From: Alteromonadaceae bacterium
Lineage (GTDB): Bacteria > Pseudomonadota > Gammaproteobacteria > Enterobacterales > Alteromonadaceae
Length of the DNA stretch: 36,341 nucleotides
NCBI GenBank assembly: GCA_013216015.1
Contig: JABSOI010000061.1
Coordinates: 1 to 36,341 of the forward strand
Direction of reading: 5' to 3'
Each line of letters opens with the position of its first letter. Position 1 is the first letter of the stretch. Below the pieces are notes generated by a model that searched no databases, had not been told where the DNA came from, and saw only the letters and a list, made by a program, of their open reading frames with translations. The position numbers were made by a program, and so were the translations under genes. This document shows, piece after piece, positions 26,670 through 35,600 of this stretch.

Positions 26670-26830
26670 TATACCCGTGGTCATTCAAGATGCGGGAATT
26701 TGAGGTGAATTTGAAAGTTTATCTAAAAGGCGCTTGATTGAGCAATAGCGGGCTATTGGGATTGAAAGCAACGTAGTAGATAATCTTTTAAAACGCTTCA
26801 AAACCTGCATTTTGAATGATTACGGGTATA
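26670..26830. mobile_element. Family A palindromic MITE-like element, full copy
   Basis: This 161-bp copy runs from TATACCCGTGG to TTACGGGTATA, opposite in orientation to the copy at 28830-28990 and the same length. The two halves are imperfect reverse complements of each other over about 70 bp, with a small central hairpin (CAATAGCGGGCTATTG). TA flanks fit a TA target duplication. It sits in the non-coding region after serA. The remaining bases of 26476-26669 and 26831-27120 are AT-rich with nothing recognisable. Confidence 0.9.
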
Positions 26831-27120
26831 TACCAATTAGTGATAGCACTAAGGTAGTAAATAAATTAACCATTAATTGAGATAAGATTAAGCAATAAAC
26901 TCATCCGAAGGTGTTGAATAAAATTTTATTTGAGTCAAAAATATAATTTTTTTCAGTTCCAACTATAGGTATCGTTGCAGTAGTCATAAAAAATTATGTT
27001 ATGTAAATAATAAAAGTTTGCTTACAACATATAACCCTTTTAAACCACAGAAGACACTATTTTTATTGAATAATTACCCAAAATAAATCCAGGTGAAATT
27101 CTCAAAACAGACTTGAGACA

Positions 27121-27160
27121 GTTAAATAGTTAAATAGTTAAATAGTTAAATAGTTAAATT
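27121..27160. repeat. 8-bp tandem repeat, five copies, upstream of bdhA
   Basis: GTTAAATA is repeated five times without a break (the last base is T in the fifth). The array ends 34 bp before the bdhA start, in the promoter or 5' leader region. Copy changes would alter spacing in 8-bp steps. Confidence 0.92.
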
Positions 27161-27194
27161 AAAAAAACATTTACACAGACTTAGGAATATCATT

Positions 27195-27977
27195 ATGTTA
27201 AAAGGTAAAACCGCACTAATTACAGGCTCAACCAGCGGTATTGGTTTGGCAACCGCTCATGTATTGGCTGAGCAAGGTATTAATTTAGTTTTGCATGGTT
27301 TAATGACCGAAGAGAACGGTATAAATTTAGCAAATGAATTTGCCACTAAGTATAAAATCAAAACCCTTTTTGATAACGCAAATTTAATGGAAAGTGATGC
27401 CATCGGTAAATTTATCAACCGTGCCTTAAAAGTGATGGGGACCATTGATATATTAGTAAATAATGCTGGTATTCAACACACTGAAGGGGTTGATACTTTC
27501 CCCGAAAGTAAGTGGAACGCTATACTAACGATTAATTTAACGGCAGCTTTTCATACTATTCAAAAATCATTACCGGGTATGAGGAAGAATAAATGGGGCC
27601 GTATTATTAATATTGCTTCAGTGCACGGACTGGTTGCCTCAAAAAACAAAGCAGCCTATTGTGCTGCCAAACACGGCATTATCGGCCTTACCAAAGTAGT
27701 TGCTCTTGAGTGTGCTGAGTTAGGTATTACTGCCAACGCTATTTGTCCGGGTTGGGTTGATACACCTTTAATTAATGATCAAATTTCAGCTATTGCCAAC
27801 AATGACGGGCTTGATTTTGAGCAGGCAAAATATAATTTAGTCACAGCGAAACAACCACTTCCAGAAATGATGGATCCGCGTCAAATTGGCGAGTTCATCT
27901 TATTCTTATGTACCGACAGTGCCCGCAGTATTACCGGTTCATCTTTACCTATGGATGGTGCCTGGACTGCTCAATAA
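27195..27977 (+). CDS. bdhA: 3-hydroxybutyrate dehydrogenase
   Basis: This is a 260-residue short-chain dehydrogenase/reductase that oxidises D-3-hydroxybutyrate to acetoacetate with NAD, the cytosolic step after polyhydroxybutyrate breakdown. The cofactor motif TGSTSGIG is at 10-17, NNAG at 89-92, and the catalytic triad is S142, Y155 and K159. The long substrate loop (CPGWVDTPLINDQI...) and the C-terminal SITGSSLPMDGAWTAQ are typical of the PHB dehydrogenase group (TIGR01963-like). TTAGGAATATC before the ATG is an adequate Shine-Dalgarno. It lies just before a ruined polyhydroxyalkanoate depolymerase gene and between two tandem arrays. Confidence 0.92.
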   Translation: MLKGKTALITGSTSGIGLATAHVLAEQGINLVLHGLMTEENGINLANEFATKYKIKTLFDNANLMESDAIGKFINRALKVMGTIDILVNNAGIQHTEGVDTFPESKWNAILTINLTAAFHTIQKSLPGMRKNKWGRIINIASVHGLVASKNKAAYCAAKHGIIGLTKVVALECAELGITANAICPGWVDTPLINDQISAIANNDGLDFEQAKYNLVTAKQPLPEMMDPRQIGEFILFLCTDSARSITGSSLPMDGAWTAQ

Positions 27978-28041
27978 TACTGATATTCCTTTGAGGGGAT
28001 ATTATTGTAAGGGATATGGTGCCCTTATGGTTGAGCAATAT

Positions 28042-28139
28042 GAGTTTAACAATAAGAGTTGAGCAGTAAGAGTTTAACAATAAGAGTTTAACAATAAGAG
28101 TTTAACAATAAGAGTTTAACAATAAGAGTTTAACAATAA
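28042..28139. repeat. 14-bp tandem repeat, seven copies, downstream of bdhA
   Basis: GAGTTTAACAATAA is repeated seven times without gaps; the second copy is divergent (GAGTTGAGCAGTAA) and the others are identical. The array starts 65 bp after the bdhA stop and ends before the terminator, so it should be in the 3' untranslated part of the transcript. Confidence 0.95.
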
Positions 28140-28173
28140 CCTTTTAGTACTGTTAAATCACAACAAACCCATT

Positions 28174-28212
28174 CAGTTCAGTGATTATTCATAGTCACTG
28201 AACTGGTTTTTA
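28174..28212 (+). terminator. Intrinsic terminator of bdhA
   Basis: An 11-bp perfect stem CAGTTCAGTGA/TCACTGAACTG with a 10-base loop is followed by GTTTTTA. It is strong, on the plus strand, about 200 bp after the bdhA stop. Confidence 0.85.
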
Positions 28213-28391
28213 TTCTTTCCTTCCACGCTACTTCCTTCACTACTACTAAAGAGCCAAATCTTTTCTCTCAGTTATTAGCCACTATTAATGTGTTCAAATT
28301 TTAATCTACTTGAGTCGTAAACGGAACAAAGATCATAAGAAAAATTCCAAAACTAATAATAAATATAAATAGAAATGGAAATAGTCTTTTT

Positions 28392-29128
28392 ATGAAAAAT
28401 TACTTTAAAATACAATTCTTAGATGAATTCAAAAAACGCAAAACTCAAGCCCCCTTCGCTTTTCTGACCATACTGTTACTGATGTTTTCAGTTAACAGTT
28501 TTGCGGGAAGCTGGCAGCAAAATGTTTCTATCAAAGGCTTTAGTAAAGTTCATATCTATACCCCTGATAGCAATTCTGATATAGGTTCAGGAAAATCATT
28601 ACTCATTGTTTTACATGGCTGTGTGCAACAATAACGGGGGTTGTTATAGATACCAATCAAAATTTATCAAGGGTTGTGGTAAGTTTTGCTAACGGCAATG
28701 TCACAGCCACAATAAACGACAACCAATATTCTGCTGAACAATGTAATCTTCCAGGAGGTAATAACAGCGCAACAGTAACAGCTACAGATGACACATCTTT
28801 ATCAAGCACCGATAATGTACAGTTTACTATATACCCGTAATCATTCAAAATGCAGGTTTTGAAGCGTTTTAAAAGATTATCTACTGCGTTGCTTTCAATC
28901 CCAATAGCCCACTATTGCTCAATCAAGCGCCTTTTAGATAAACTTTTAAATTCGCCTCAAATTCCCGCATTTTGAATGACCACGGGTATAGATGCCGGCG
29001 TAACAGGTGATTACAATTTACATATAAATCAAGGGCACATTGCCTGGGGCGTAGATTATTCATCTTGTTACCTGGCATTTGGCACCAGCGCTTTTACCAT
29101 GCGTGATAACATTGCATTAAATAAATGA
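28392..29128 (+). pseudogene. Remnant of a secreted polyhydroxyalkanoate depolymerase, deleted and interrupted by a family A element
   Basis: Three pieces of one protein remain. Piece 1 (28392-28634) has a signal peptide ending near NSFAG, GSWQQNVSIKGFSKVHIYTP and LLIVLHGCVQQ, the start of the alpha/beta-hydrolase domain of short-chain-length PHA depolymerases, then a stop. The rest of the catalytic domain, including the nucleophile region, is missing. Piece 2 resumes in another frame at about 28640 (IDTNQNLSRVVVSF to DNVQFTI), a C-terminal accessory domain. A family A element (28830-28990) interrupts it, and piece 3 (28991-29128, DAGVTGDYNLHINQGHIAWG...) continues. Removing the element and one TA joins pieces 2 and 3 in frame (QFTI-DAGV). 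The gene is dead; its neighbour bdhA fits a former PHB-use locus. Confidence 0.82.
28830..28990. mobile_element. Family A palindromic MITE-like element inserted in the depolymerase remnant
   Basis: A full 161-bp copy runs from TATACCCGTAATC to GACCACGGGTATA. The flanking coding sequence joins perfectly after removal of the element plus one TA, which shows insertion at TA with TA duplication, the habit of IS630/Tc1-mariner-type transposases (established for that family). No transposase is present in the window. Confidence 0.92.
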
Positions 29129-29204
29129 TCAATCTTCAATGAGGATAAATACGGGCCTTTAGTCATTCTAAATTCTAGTAGTGTCTAAATTATTCAGATT
29201 GGTA

Positions 29205-30161
29205 TTATTTTGCAATCATACACTTCGCCACAATTGCTTCAATATGCAAAGGCCCCATACGACAACATCCGCCAATAATTGTCGCCCCTGCTTCTATCCA
29301 CTCTTTAGCAGCATTCGCACATTCCAGCGGCTCTGCCGTTCCATGCCAGGTTTTAGTTTCTGCGTGAAATCTTTCCCCTGAATTAGGATAAACAATGATC
29401 TGTTTACTGGTACTTTGTTTACTGGTACTTTGTTTACTGGTATTTTGGCGGAGTATTGAAATTAACGCCGGAATATATTGTGGTGACGTACAATTCACGC
29501 CAATAGCAACAATATTATCGTTTTGTGCCAATAATTTTGCGGTATCGGCCAACAAATTCCCATCACTGATTTGTTGTTCATTACGACAAGAAAAACAAAC
29601 CCAGGCAGGTTTGTTCTGCAATGCAATTAACTGGTTTAAAACTTTGGCTTCCTGTTGATTCGGAATTGTTTCACAGGCCAATAAATCTGCGCTGGTTGCT
29701 GACAATATTTTAAGCCGTTTCGCATGAAATTGATAAAGTTCTTCGTCCGAGACTTGATAATCACCCGTATATTCAGAACCATTGGCTAAATAAGCCCCAT
29801 ATGGACCCACGCTTGCGGCCACTAAAGGCTTAAATTTATCAGGATGTTGTTGATGATATAAATCAACCGCTTTCCTTGCTAATTCAACAGAAAGTTTAAT
29901 CGCATCTTCAGCGGCTTCAACCGACAGCCCAAGTGAAGTAAAACCTTGAATTGAGGCTTGATAAGTTGCACTGATAATACATTTCGCCCCGACCTTTAAA
30001 TACGCTAAATGTGCATCAATGATGGCTTGGGGATTGTCTAACAGCAATTTAGCTGACCAGAGAGGATGATTTAAATCATGCCCCTGGGCTTCAAGTTGTG
30101 TTGCCAAACCGCCATCAATGATAAATGGAAAGCTATCAAAAATAGGGTGTCGTAGTTGCAT
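29205..30161 (-). CDS. mmuM: Homocysteine S-methyltransferase
   Basis: This enzyme transfers a methyl group from S-methylmethionine (or S-adenosylmethionine) to homocysteine, giving methionine. The 318-residue length is typical of MmuM (310 in E. coli). The N-terminal IIDGGLATQLEAQGHDLNH and SATYQASIQGF are characteristic, and the zinc-binding cysteines are C224 (GVNCTSP), C299 and C300 (GGCCRMGP). No S-methylmethionine permease (mmuP) is adjacent. A 15-bp tandem array inserts Ser-Thr-Ser-Lys-Gln repeats (about residues 240-254), in frame, in what is probably a surface loop. No SAM riboswitch is recognised upstream. Confidence 0.92.
   Translation of the reverse strand: MQLRHPIFDSFPFIIDGGLATQLEAQGHDLNHPLWSAKLLLDNPQAIIDAHLAYLKVGAKCIISATYQASIQGFTSLGLSVEAAEDAIKLSVELARKAVDLYHQQHPDKFKPLVAASVGPYGAYLANGSEYTGDYQVSDEELYQFHAKRLKILSATSADLLACETIPNQQEAKVLNQLIALQNKPAWVCFSCRNEQQISDGNLLADTAKLLAQNDNIVAIGVNCTSPQYIPALISILRQNTSKQSTSKQSTSKQIIVYPNSGERFHAETKTWHGTAEPLECANAAKEWIEAGATIIGGCCRMGPLHIEAIVAKCMIAK
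29401..29445 (-). repeat. 15-bp tandem repeat in mmuM
   Basis: Three adjacent units TGTTTACTGGTACTT (plus strand; the third ends TATTT) encode three Thr-Ser-Lys-Gln-containing pentapeptides. The unit is a multiple of three, so the frame is kept. Confidence 0.92.
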
Positions 30162-30319
30162 ATGATTACTTCTTGTATTTTAAATATGATTCTAGCAATA
30201 CATTAGAGAATATATTGAATATATTTTATTAACAAGGTCATAATGCCAACGTTGAAACAAACCGCGAGCGTGGTATAAATAAGGAAATAACCTGAGCGTA
30301 TTTAGCCGGAAATATACGC

Positions 30320-30355
30320 TACTGGCTTTAGTACTGGCATTAGTACTGGCTTCAT
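30320..30355. repeat. 12-bp tandem repeat at the 3' end of the hydrolase gene
   Basis: Three units of TACTGGCTTTAG type (30320-30331, 30332-30343, 30344-30355) start at the hydrolase stop codon (30352-30354) and run downstream of it on the minus strand. Confidence 0.8.
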
Positions 30356-31293
30356 TTTTGCTTAATAAAATCACCAATAAGTTGATACGTTTTCTGGCAT
30401 TGCGCCTCAACTAAACTATCTAACAGCATATAAGCGTGTACCATTCCCTCGAAGGCATGATGTTCTACTTTAACGCCTGCTTGAATTAAAACCTCTTTGT
30501 AAGCAATACCTTCGTCCCGGAGCGGATCACAGCCGGCAGTGAAAATAAGTGTTTCCGGCATATTTTCATCCATGGCCATAAATAAGGGAGAAACAGCTTT
30601 TCTTGATTCATTATGCTGAAAATAATGGTCAAAATACCACTCAACTTTTTCTTTTTCCAATAAATAACCCGATCCGTTTTCTTCTACTGAAGCACAGCTC
30701 AAGGTGTAGTCAACACTTGGATACATTAGAATTTGTTTGTCAATTTTAACTGCATTAGTGCCTATATTATTGCTGGCTAACGTTGTGCAAATAGCGCCGC
30801 CGCCACTGTCTCCTGCAATAATCAACTGCTCATTAAATTTAACTTGCGACAGCAATTCTTTATAGTGCTCCAGAACATATTGACAATCATCATTTCCTAT
30901 CGGGTAAGGAAACTCTGGCGCCAGGCGATATTCAACAGCAATCACTATACAGTGGCCCGCTTTAGCTATTTTACGACTGACCCCATCATACAAAGCAATG
31001 CTGCCACACATATGCCCACCGCCATGAAAGTGTAAAACAACAGGCAGAGCTTGTTCTGGCGCGGGACTGTATACACGAACGGGAATATTGACGTTAATGG
31101 TTTGATCACACTTTAATACGATTTCTTGTGCATAATCAAGATCAGGGCCATCACCTATAAACACCGATAATTTGTCAAGATTAGCGCGTACTAAACTTGG
31201 GCTCAGTTTCACCGAATTTTGTTTAGCTTCTTGAGCGGCTTTATTAGCTTGCTCAATAAAACCTTTCAATTTATCTGAAATTATACCTCGCAT
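30352..31293 (-). CDS. Alpha/beta hydrolase of the hormone-sensitive-lipase (HSL) family
   Basis: This is a 313-residue cytosolic esterase/lipase-like enzyme. The oxyanion-hole motif HGGG lies in LHFHGGGHMCGS, the nucleophile serine in IAGDSGGGAICTTLA, the acid residue in FTAGCDPLRDEG and the catalytic histidine in EGMVHAYM, in the usual order. The frame is open to an upstream ATG at 31365, but that would overlap the MFS gene and add residues without family match. ATG at 31293 (MRGIISDKLKGFIEQ) has AAGGAATAG in front and starts 4 bp after the MFS stop, so translation is probably coupled. The substrate is unknown; acetyl or short-chain acyl esters are usual for the family. Confidence 0.85.
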   Translation of the reverse strand: MRGIISDKLKGFIEQANKAAQEAKQNSVKLSPSLVRANLDKLSVFIGDGPDLDYAQEIVLKCDQTINVNIPVRVYSPAPEQALPVVLHFHGGGHMCGSIALYDGVSRKIAKAGHCIVIAVEYRLAPEFPYPIGNDDCQYVLEHYKELLSQVKFNEQLIIAGDSGGGAICTTLASNNIGTNAVKIDKQILMYPSVDYTLSCASVEENGSGYLLEKEKVEWYFDHYFQHNESRKAVSPLFMAMDENMPETLIFTAGCDPLRDEGIAYKEVLIQAGVKVEHHAFEGMVHAYMLLDSLVEAQCQKTYQLIGDFIKQK

Positions 31294-31297
31294 AACT

Positions 31298-32491
31298 CTA
31301 TTCCTTGTGCTGTTTTGCAGTTTCAGGTAAAAAGAAACTACCGATAAAAAAAGTACTACTGACAATGCAAATCAAAGTAAAGGCCAGGCTATAATCACCT
31401 TGATTCATATCGACTAATTTACCAAACAGCCATAACACTACAGTTGCAACAAGATAACTAATTGAATAAAAAAGACTGAAAACCACCGTTATTTTTTGTC
31501 CTGTCATCTTAGGTAATTCATGAGGAATAGTCACTAACGCAGTAATAGGAAAAAATATAAAGAAACCTAACACCATTGCACAAATGGTCTGCAATGACTC
31601 AGATGAACTAAAAGATAAACCAGCAACCGTTAAAATAACAATAAAACCAGACCAACGGATCACGGGTAAACGCAAGGCCACTTTTTTACTGTAAATAATA
31701 CCTGCAATCGTACCAACAATACCCCACCCTATTACCAAGGGGCTTTGACTGATGCCAGCCTTGGGGTAAAAAGTAAACAGGCAGATATAAAATGCCAAAA
31801 TACCCGAATAAGATAGTGCATAAACCCAGTTAAATTTATCCTTTAAACCATCTGAATACGAGTAATGTTCAGTTGTTCCGGTTTGTTGTTCTAACGGCTG
31901 GCTAGTGCTTTTTTCTTTATTTTTTACCAGCAACCAAACAAAACTTAGCATTAAGCTAGCTAAAGAAAATATAAGCAAAGTGTTTTGCCAGCTTCCTGTC
32001 AGCGCATTAAAATTAGCCATTTGCCATAAAATAATGCCCGTTCCCACATTAAAAGCCACGGCGTTAATCCCGTTAATGGTCGGGCGCTCTTGAGGCTCAA
32101 ACCAGGCCATCACAATAGGATTAAAATAAACAATCATAAAAGCACCACCTAAGCCCATTAAAAAACGACTGACCAGTAATAATTCATAATTAGGGGCGAA
32201 AGGAGTCAACAATCCTATTGAGATCAAAAGTCCGGAAACAAAAAAGGCATATTTAATCCCTAATTTTAATGCTAGCCAGGCCGCACCAAACGTTCCGACA
32301 ATTTTTGCTATTGTTACTGCACCACTAATAAAGCTGGCAGAAGCTAAACTATCTATATGCATAGACGACATAATTTGGCTCATACTTGCTGTGCCGCCTA
32401 CCCATGCCATTGCAAAAAGGGTATAACTAACAAAAACAAGAACTTCAACCAAGTATTTTTGAGATATTTTCATAAAAACAACATCAAACAT
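31298..32491 (-). CDS. Major facilitator superfamily transporter
   Basis: This is a 397-residue inner-membrane protein with about 12 membrane segments. Typical MFS traits include a small-residue-rich first half (FGAAWLALKLGIKYAFFVSG, about 69-88, in the loop 2-3 position) and VSRFLMGLGGAFMIVYFNPI (about 111-130). A charged cytoplasmic loop (about 190-215) splits the two halves. It resembles the CynX/NimT or nitrate/sugar-type MFS porters, but the substrate cannot be told. The start is ATG at 32491 or ATG at 32473 (MKISQKYL); neither has a clear Shine-Dalgarno. It is tightly linked to the hydrolase gene downstream, suggesting uptake or export of that enzyme's substrate or product (inference). 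Confidence 0.8.
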   Translation of the reverse strand: MFDVVFMKISQKYLVEVLVFVSYTLFAMAWVGGTASMSQIMSSMHIDSLASASFISGAVTIAKIVGTFGAAWLALKLGIKYAFFVSGLLISIGLLTPFAPNYELLLVSRFLMGLGGAFMIVYFNPIVMAWFEPQERPTINGINAVAFNVGTGIILWQMANFNALTGSWQNTLLIFSLASLMLSFVWLLVKNKEKSTSQPLEQQTGTTEHYSYSDGLKDKFNWVYALSYSGILAFYICLFTFYPKAGISQSPLVIGWGIVGTIAGIIYSKKVALRLPVIRWSGFIVILTVAGLSFSSSESLQTICAMVLGFFIFFPITALVTIPHELPKMTGQKITVVFSLFYSISYLVATVVLWLFGKLVDMNQGDYSLAFTLICIVSSTFFIGSFFLPETAKQHKE

Positions 32492-32677
32492 TTAATGAAT
32501 TATTACTGGCAGATTAGCGCATCAAGCATAATAAATAACTACTACCTTAGTTCACTATATTGATTTGCCAGGCGTGATATGGTGAACTCTGCTGTTTACT
32601 TGAATGATGCTAAATAATGCTGAACAATGCAGAATAAGGCTGAATAATTTTGAAAAATACCTAACAAGGGGATCAAT

Positions 32678-35600
32678 TTGCTCGCTTGGCTATCTTTAGA
32701 TACTTGGTTTATCTCTCTACTCTCAATTGTTTACCTATTATTACTTTTTGTGGTGGCTCATTGGGGTCACAATCAATCTAAAGAGCTTTGGCAAAGCAGG
32801 CCCTGGATATATAGTTTAGCGCTTGGGTTAAGTTGTTCATCCTGGGCTTTTTATGGCATGGTTGGCCAAGCAGCTACAACAGGATATTGGCTTGCACCCG
32901 TTTATATCGGGTCAATTCTCTGTTTTACTTTAGCCTGGCCAATGCTAGTTAAAATGCTGACCATTTGTAAACAACAAAATTTAACCTCAATTGCAGATTT
33001 TATTGCTTGCAGATATGATCGTTCCCAATCGGTTGCAGCGCTTGTTGCGCTTATTGCCCTACTAGGCACAATTCCTTATATAGCATTACAATTAAGAGCC
33101 ATAAGCAAAAGTTTTGATTTGCTCACAGGCTCTTATCAATCTGGTTTTGGCACGGTTTTTACCGTTACCATTGTCTTAATTGTTTTTAGTATTCTCTTTG
33201 GAACCAGACAAATAACCGCGAGTAAACAAAATCAAGGCTTAATGTTTGCCATTGCTTTTAGCTCAATAGTGAAATTATTCGCTCTTACAGCGGTGGGAAT
33301 TTTTACAACGTATTTTATCTTCGACGGTTTCGCTGACTTACTTAACAAACAAGCCTCCTTTGAGGTGACTGCCAATGAGCAATCAATCTATTTATCGTTA
33401 ACACACATCATACTTGGCGCCATTACTATTTTTTCATTGCCGCAACTTTTTCATATGATGATTATTGAAAACCATCATAAACAAGAACTTAAAGCAGCAC
33501 GTTGGCTTTACCCATTATTTCTTATTGCCATTAATTTGTTTATTTTACCTATTGCTCTAGCGGGTCAAATAACATTTCCCGGTGGCAGTATAGACGCCGA
33601 CACTTTCGTATTAAGCTTACCGCTTTATTACCAGCAAGCCTGGTTAGCGGTAGTTGTTTATATTGGTGGTTTAGCTGCGGCAAGCAGCATGGTGATAGTA
33701 GCGACTATTGTGTTGAGTACCATGGTTGCCACTGAAATTATCAACCCGTTCCTGTTACGTTTTCGCTATAAAAAACGCCAGAATCAAGCGCCTTTAGTAC
33801 TGTTGAATATACGGCGAATAGCAATTGCCATTATTTTACTTTTGGCGTTTATTTTTGAGCGCATATTAAACCAGCAAAGCCATTTAGCCAGTATTGGTTT
33901 ACTCTCTTTTTCTTTATTAGCCCAATTTGCTCCAACCACTATCGGAGCACTATATTTCAGGAAAGCGACAGCTAAAGGCGCTTTAGCCGGTTTACTTTCA
34001 GGTACATTAATTTGGTTTTACTGCTTATTTTTACCGACTATTTTTACGGAATTTTCCTGGCTTAGCACTGGCCCTTTCCAGATAACATGGTTAAAACCCA
34101 CCGCTTTATTTGGCTTGAATACATTAGATTTTATGAGTCATGGGGTTTTTTACAGCTTATTGATTAATTGTGTATTTTTTATCACTACCTCTCTGTTTAG
34201 CCAACCTAGCCTGGGTGAAAAATTACAGGCTGAAGTATTCTTGCATAAGCAACACAACCCGCTGGAACAGCAACTAACGATTAAAGATTTAACCAGTTTG
34301 TTAAAACGCTTTGTTGATAACAAAACTGCTGATAATTTATTAAGTTATACCAATTCATCACCTCAACCCTCTATTAATGAACAGATAGAATTTACCCGAA
34401 TTCAGTTGTCGGGGGTATTAGGCTCGGCTTCTACCCGTATGGTAATGAAAGCTGCAGCAACTTCCAAACATATGACAAAAGAAATGCCCTTTGAAGATGT
34501 TGTCAGTATTGTTGATGAAGCAAGTCAAATTTTTCAGTTTAATCGTGAACTTTTACAGGCCGGAGTTGAAAATATAGAACAAGGGATGAGTGTTATTGAC
34601 AGCGATATGCGTTTAGTTGCGTGGAATCGACGTTATATTGAATTATTAGACTATCCTGAAGACTTTGTTACGGCGGGTAAACCTGTTGAAGAATTATTAC
34701 GTTTTAATGCGGAACGAGGTGTGATCACCGGAGGCAGACAAGCAACACTTATCAATCGTCGTCTTGAACATATGCGTCAGGGGCATAATCACCATTTTCA
34801 GCGGGTAATGCCCAATGGTATTGTGCTGGAAATTAGAGGCCAGGCCATGCCGGGTGGAGGTTTTGTCAGTACATTTTCTGATATAACAGCACATATTGAA
34901 GTTGAACGCCAATTACAAAAAGCTAACGAAAATTTAGAAAAGCGCGTTGCAGAACGAACAAATGAATTATTGCTGGCAAAAGCCGAAGCTGAAGCTGCAA
35001 ACAGAAGTAAAACACGATTTTTAGCGGCTGCCAGTCATGACTTAATGCAACCATTTAATGCGCTTAGTTTATTTACCTCTTTGTTAAAGCAAAAGGCTCG
35101 GGGGACTGAGTTAGAAACCATCACCAATAATATCAGCGACTCGCTAATTGCCACAGAAGCTTTATTGTCTGATTTAGTTGAAATATCTAAACTTGAGGGT
35201 GGAGCGCAAACGGTTAATGAATCACGCTTTATGCTTAATGATTTATTAGCACCGTTAGCAAAAGAGTTTGCTGTTATAGCTGATAGCCGCCACATTACTT
35301 TTTCTTATCAGACTTGCTTTTGTTGGATAAAGTCGGATAAAAATTTACTACGCCGTATTGTGCAGAACTTCCTTGCCAATGCTTTTAACTATTGCCGGCA
35401 CGGGCGTGTTGTACTTGGTGTTCGCCGACAAAAAAACACCGTTCGTATTGAGGTTTGGGACAATGGCCCCGGTATACCAGAAAATAAACAGCAACTAATT
35501 TTTATGGAATTTGAACGTTTAACCCAAAATCAGGATCAACCCGGTTTAGGTTTAGGTCTGGCAATTTGTCAGCAAATATCTACATTAATATCAGCCCCTA

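Noticed and set aside
28042-28139. Regularly spaced repeats that might be read as a CRISPR array
   Set aside because: The 14-bp units are contiguous with no spacers, there is no repeat of 23-37 bp and no cas gene nearby.
29395-29658. Plus-strand open frame encoding a Leu/Val/Cys-rich repeat that looks like a membrane peptide
   Set aside because: It is antisense to mmuM, and its repeats are simply the other-strand reading of the 15-bp tandem array.
30162-30351. SAM or cobalamin riboswitch before mmuM
   Set aside because: The region is short, holds the 12-bp repeats and AT-rich DNA, and none of the conserved riboswitch core sequences was seen.
30192-30410. Minus-strand open frame of 72 codons between mmuM and the hydrolase gene
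   Set aside because: It overlaps the hydrolase C-terminus out of frame, is low complexity because of the 12-bp repeat, and has no recognisable domain.
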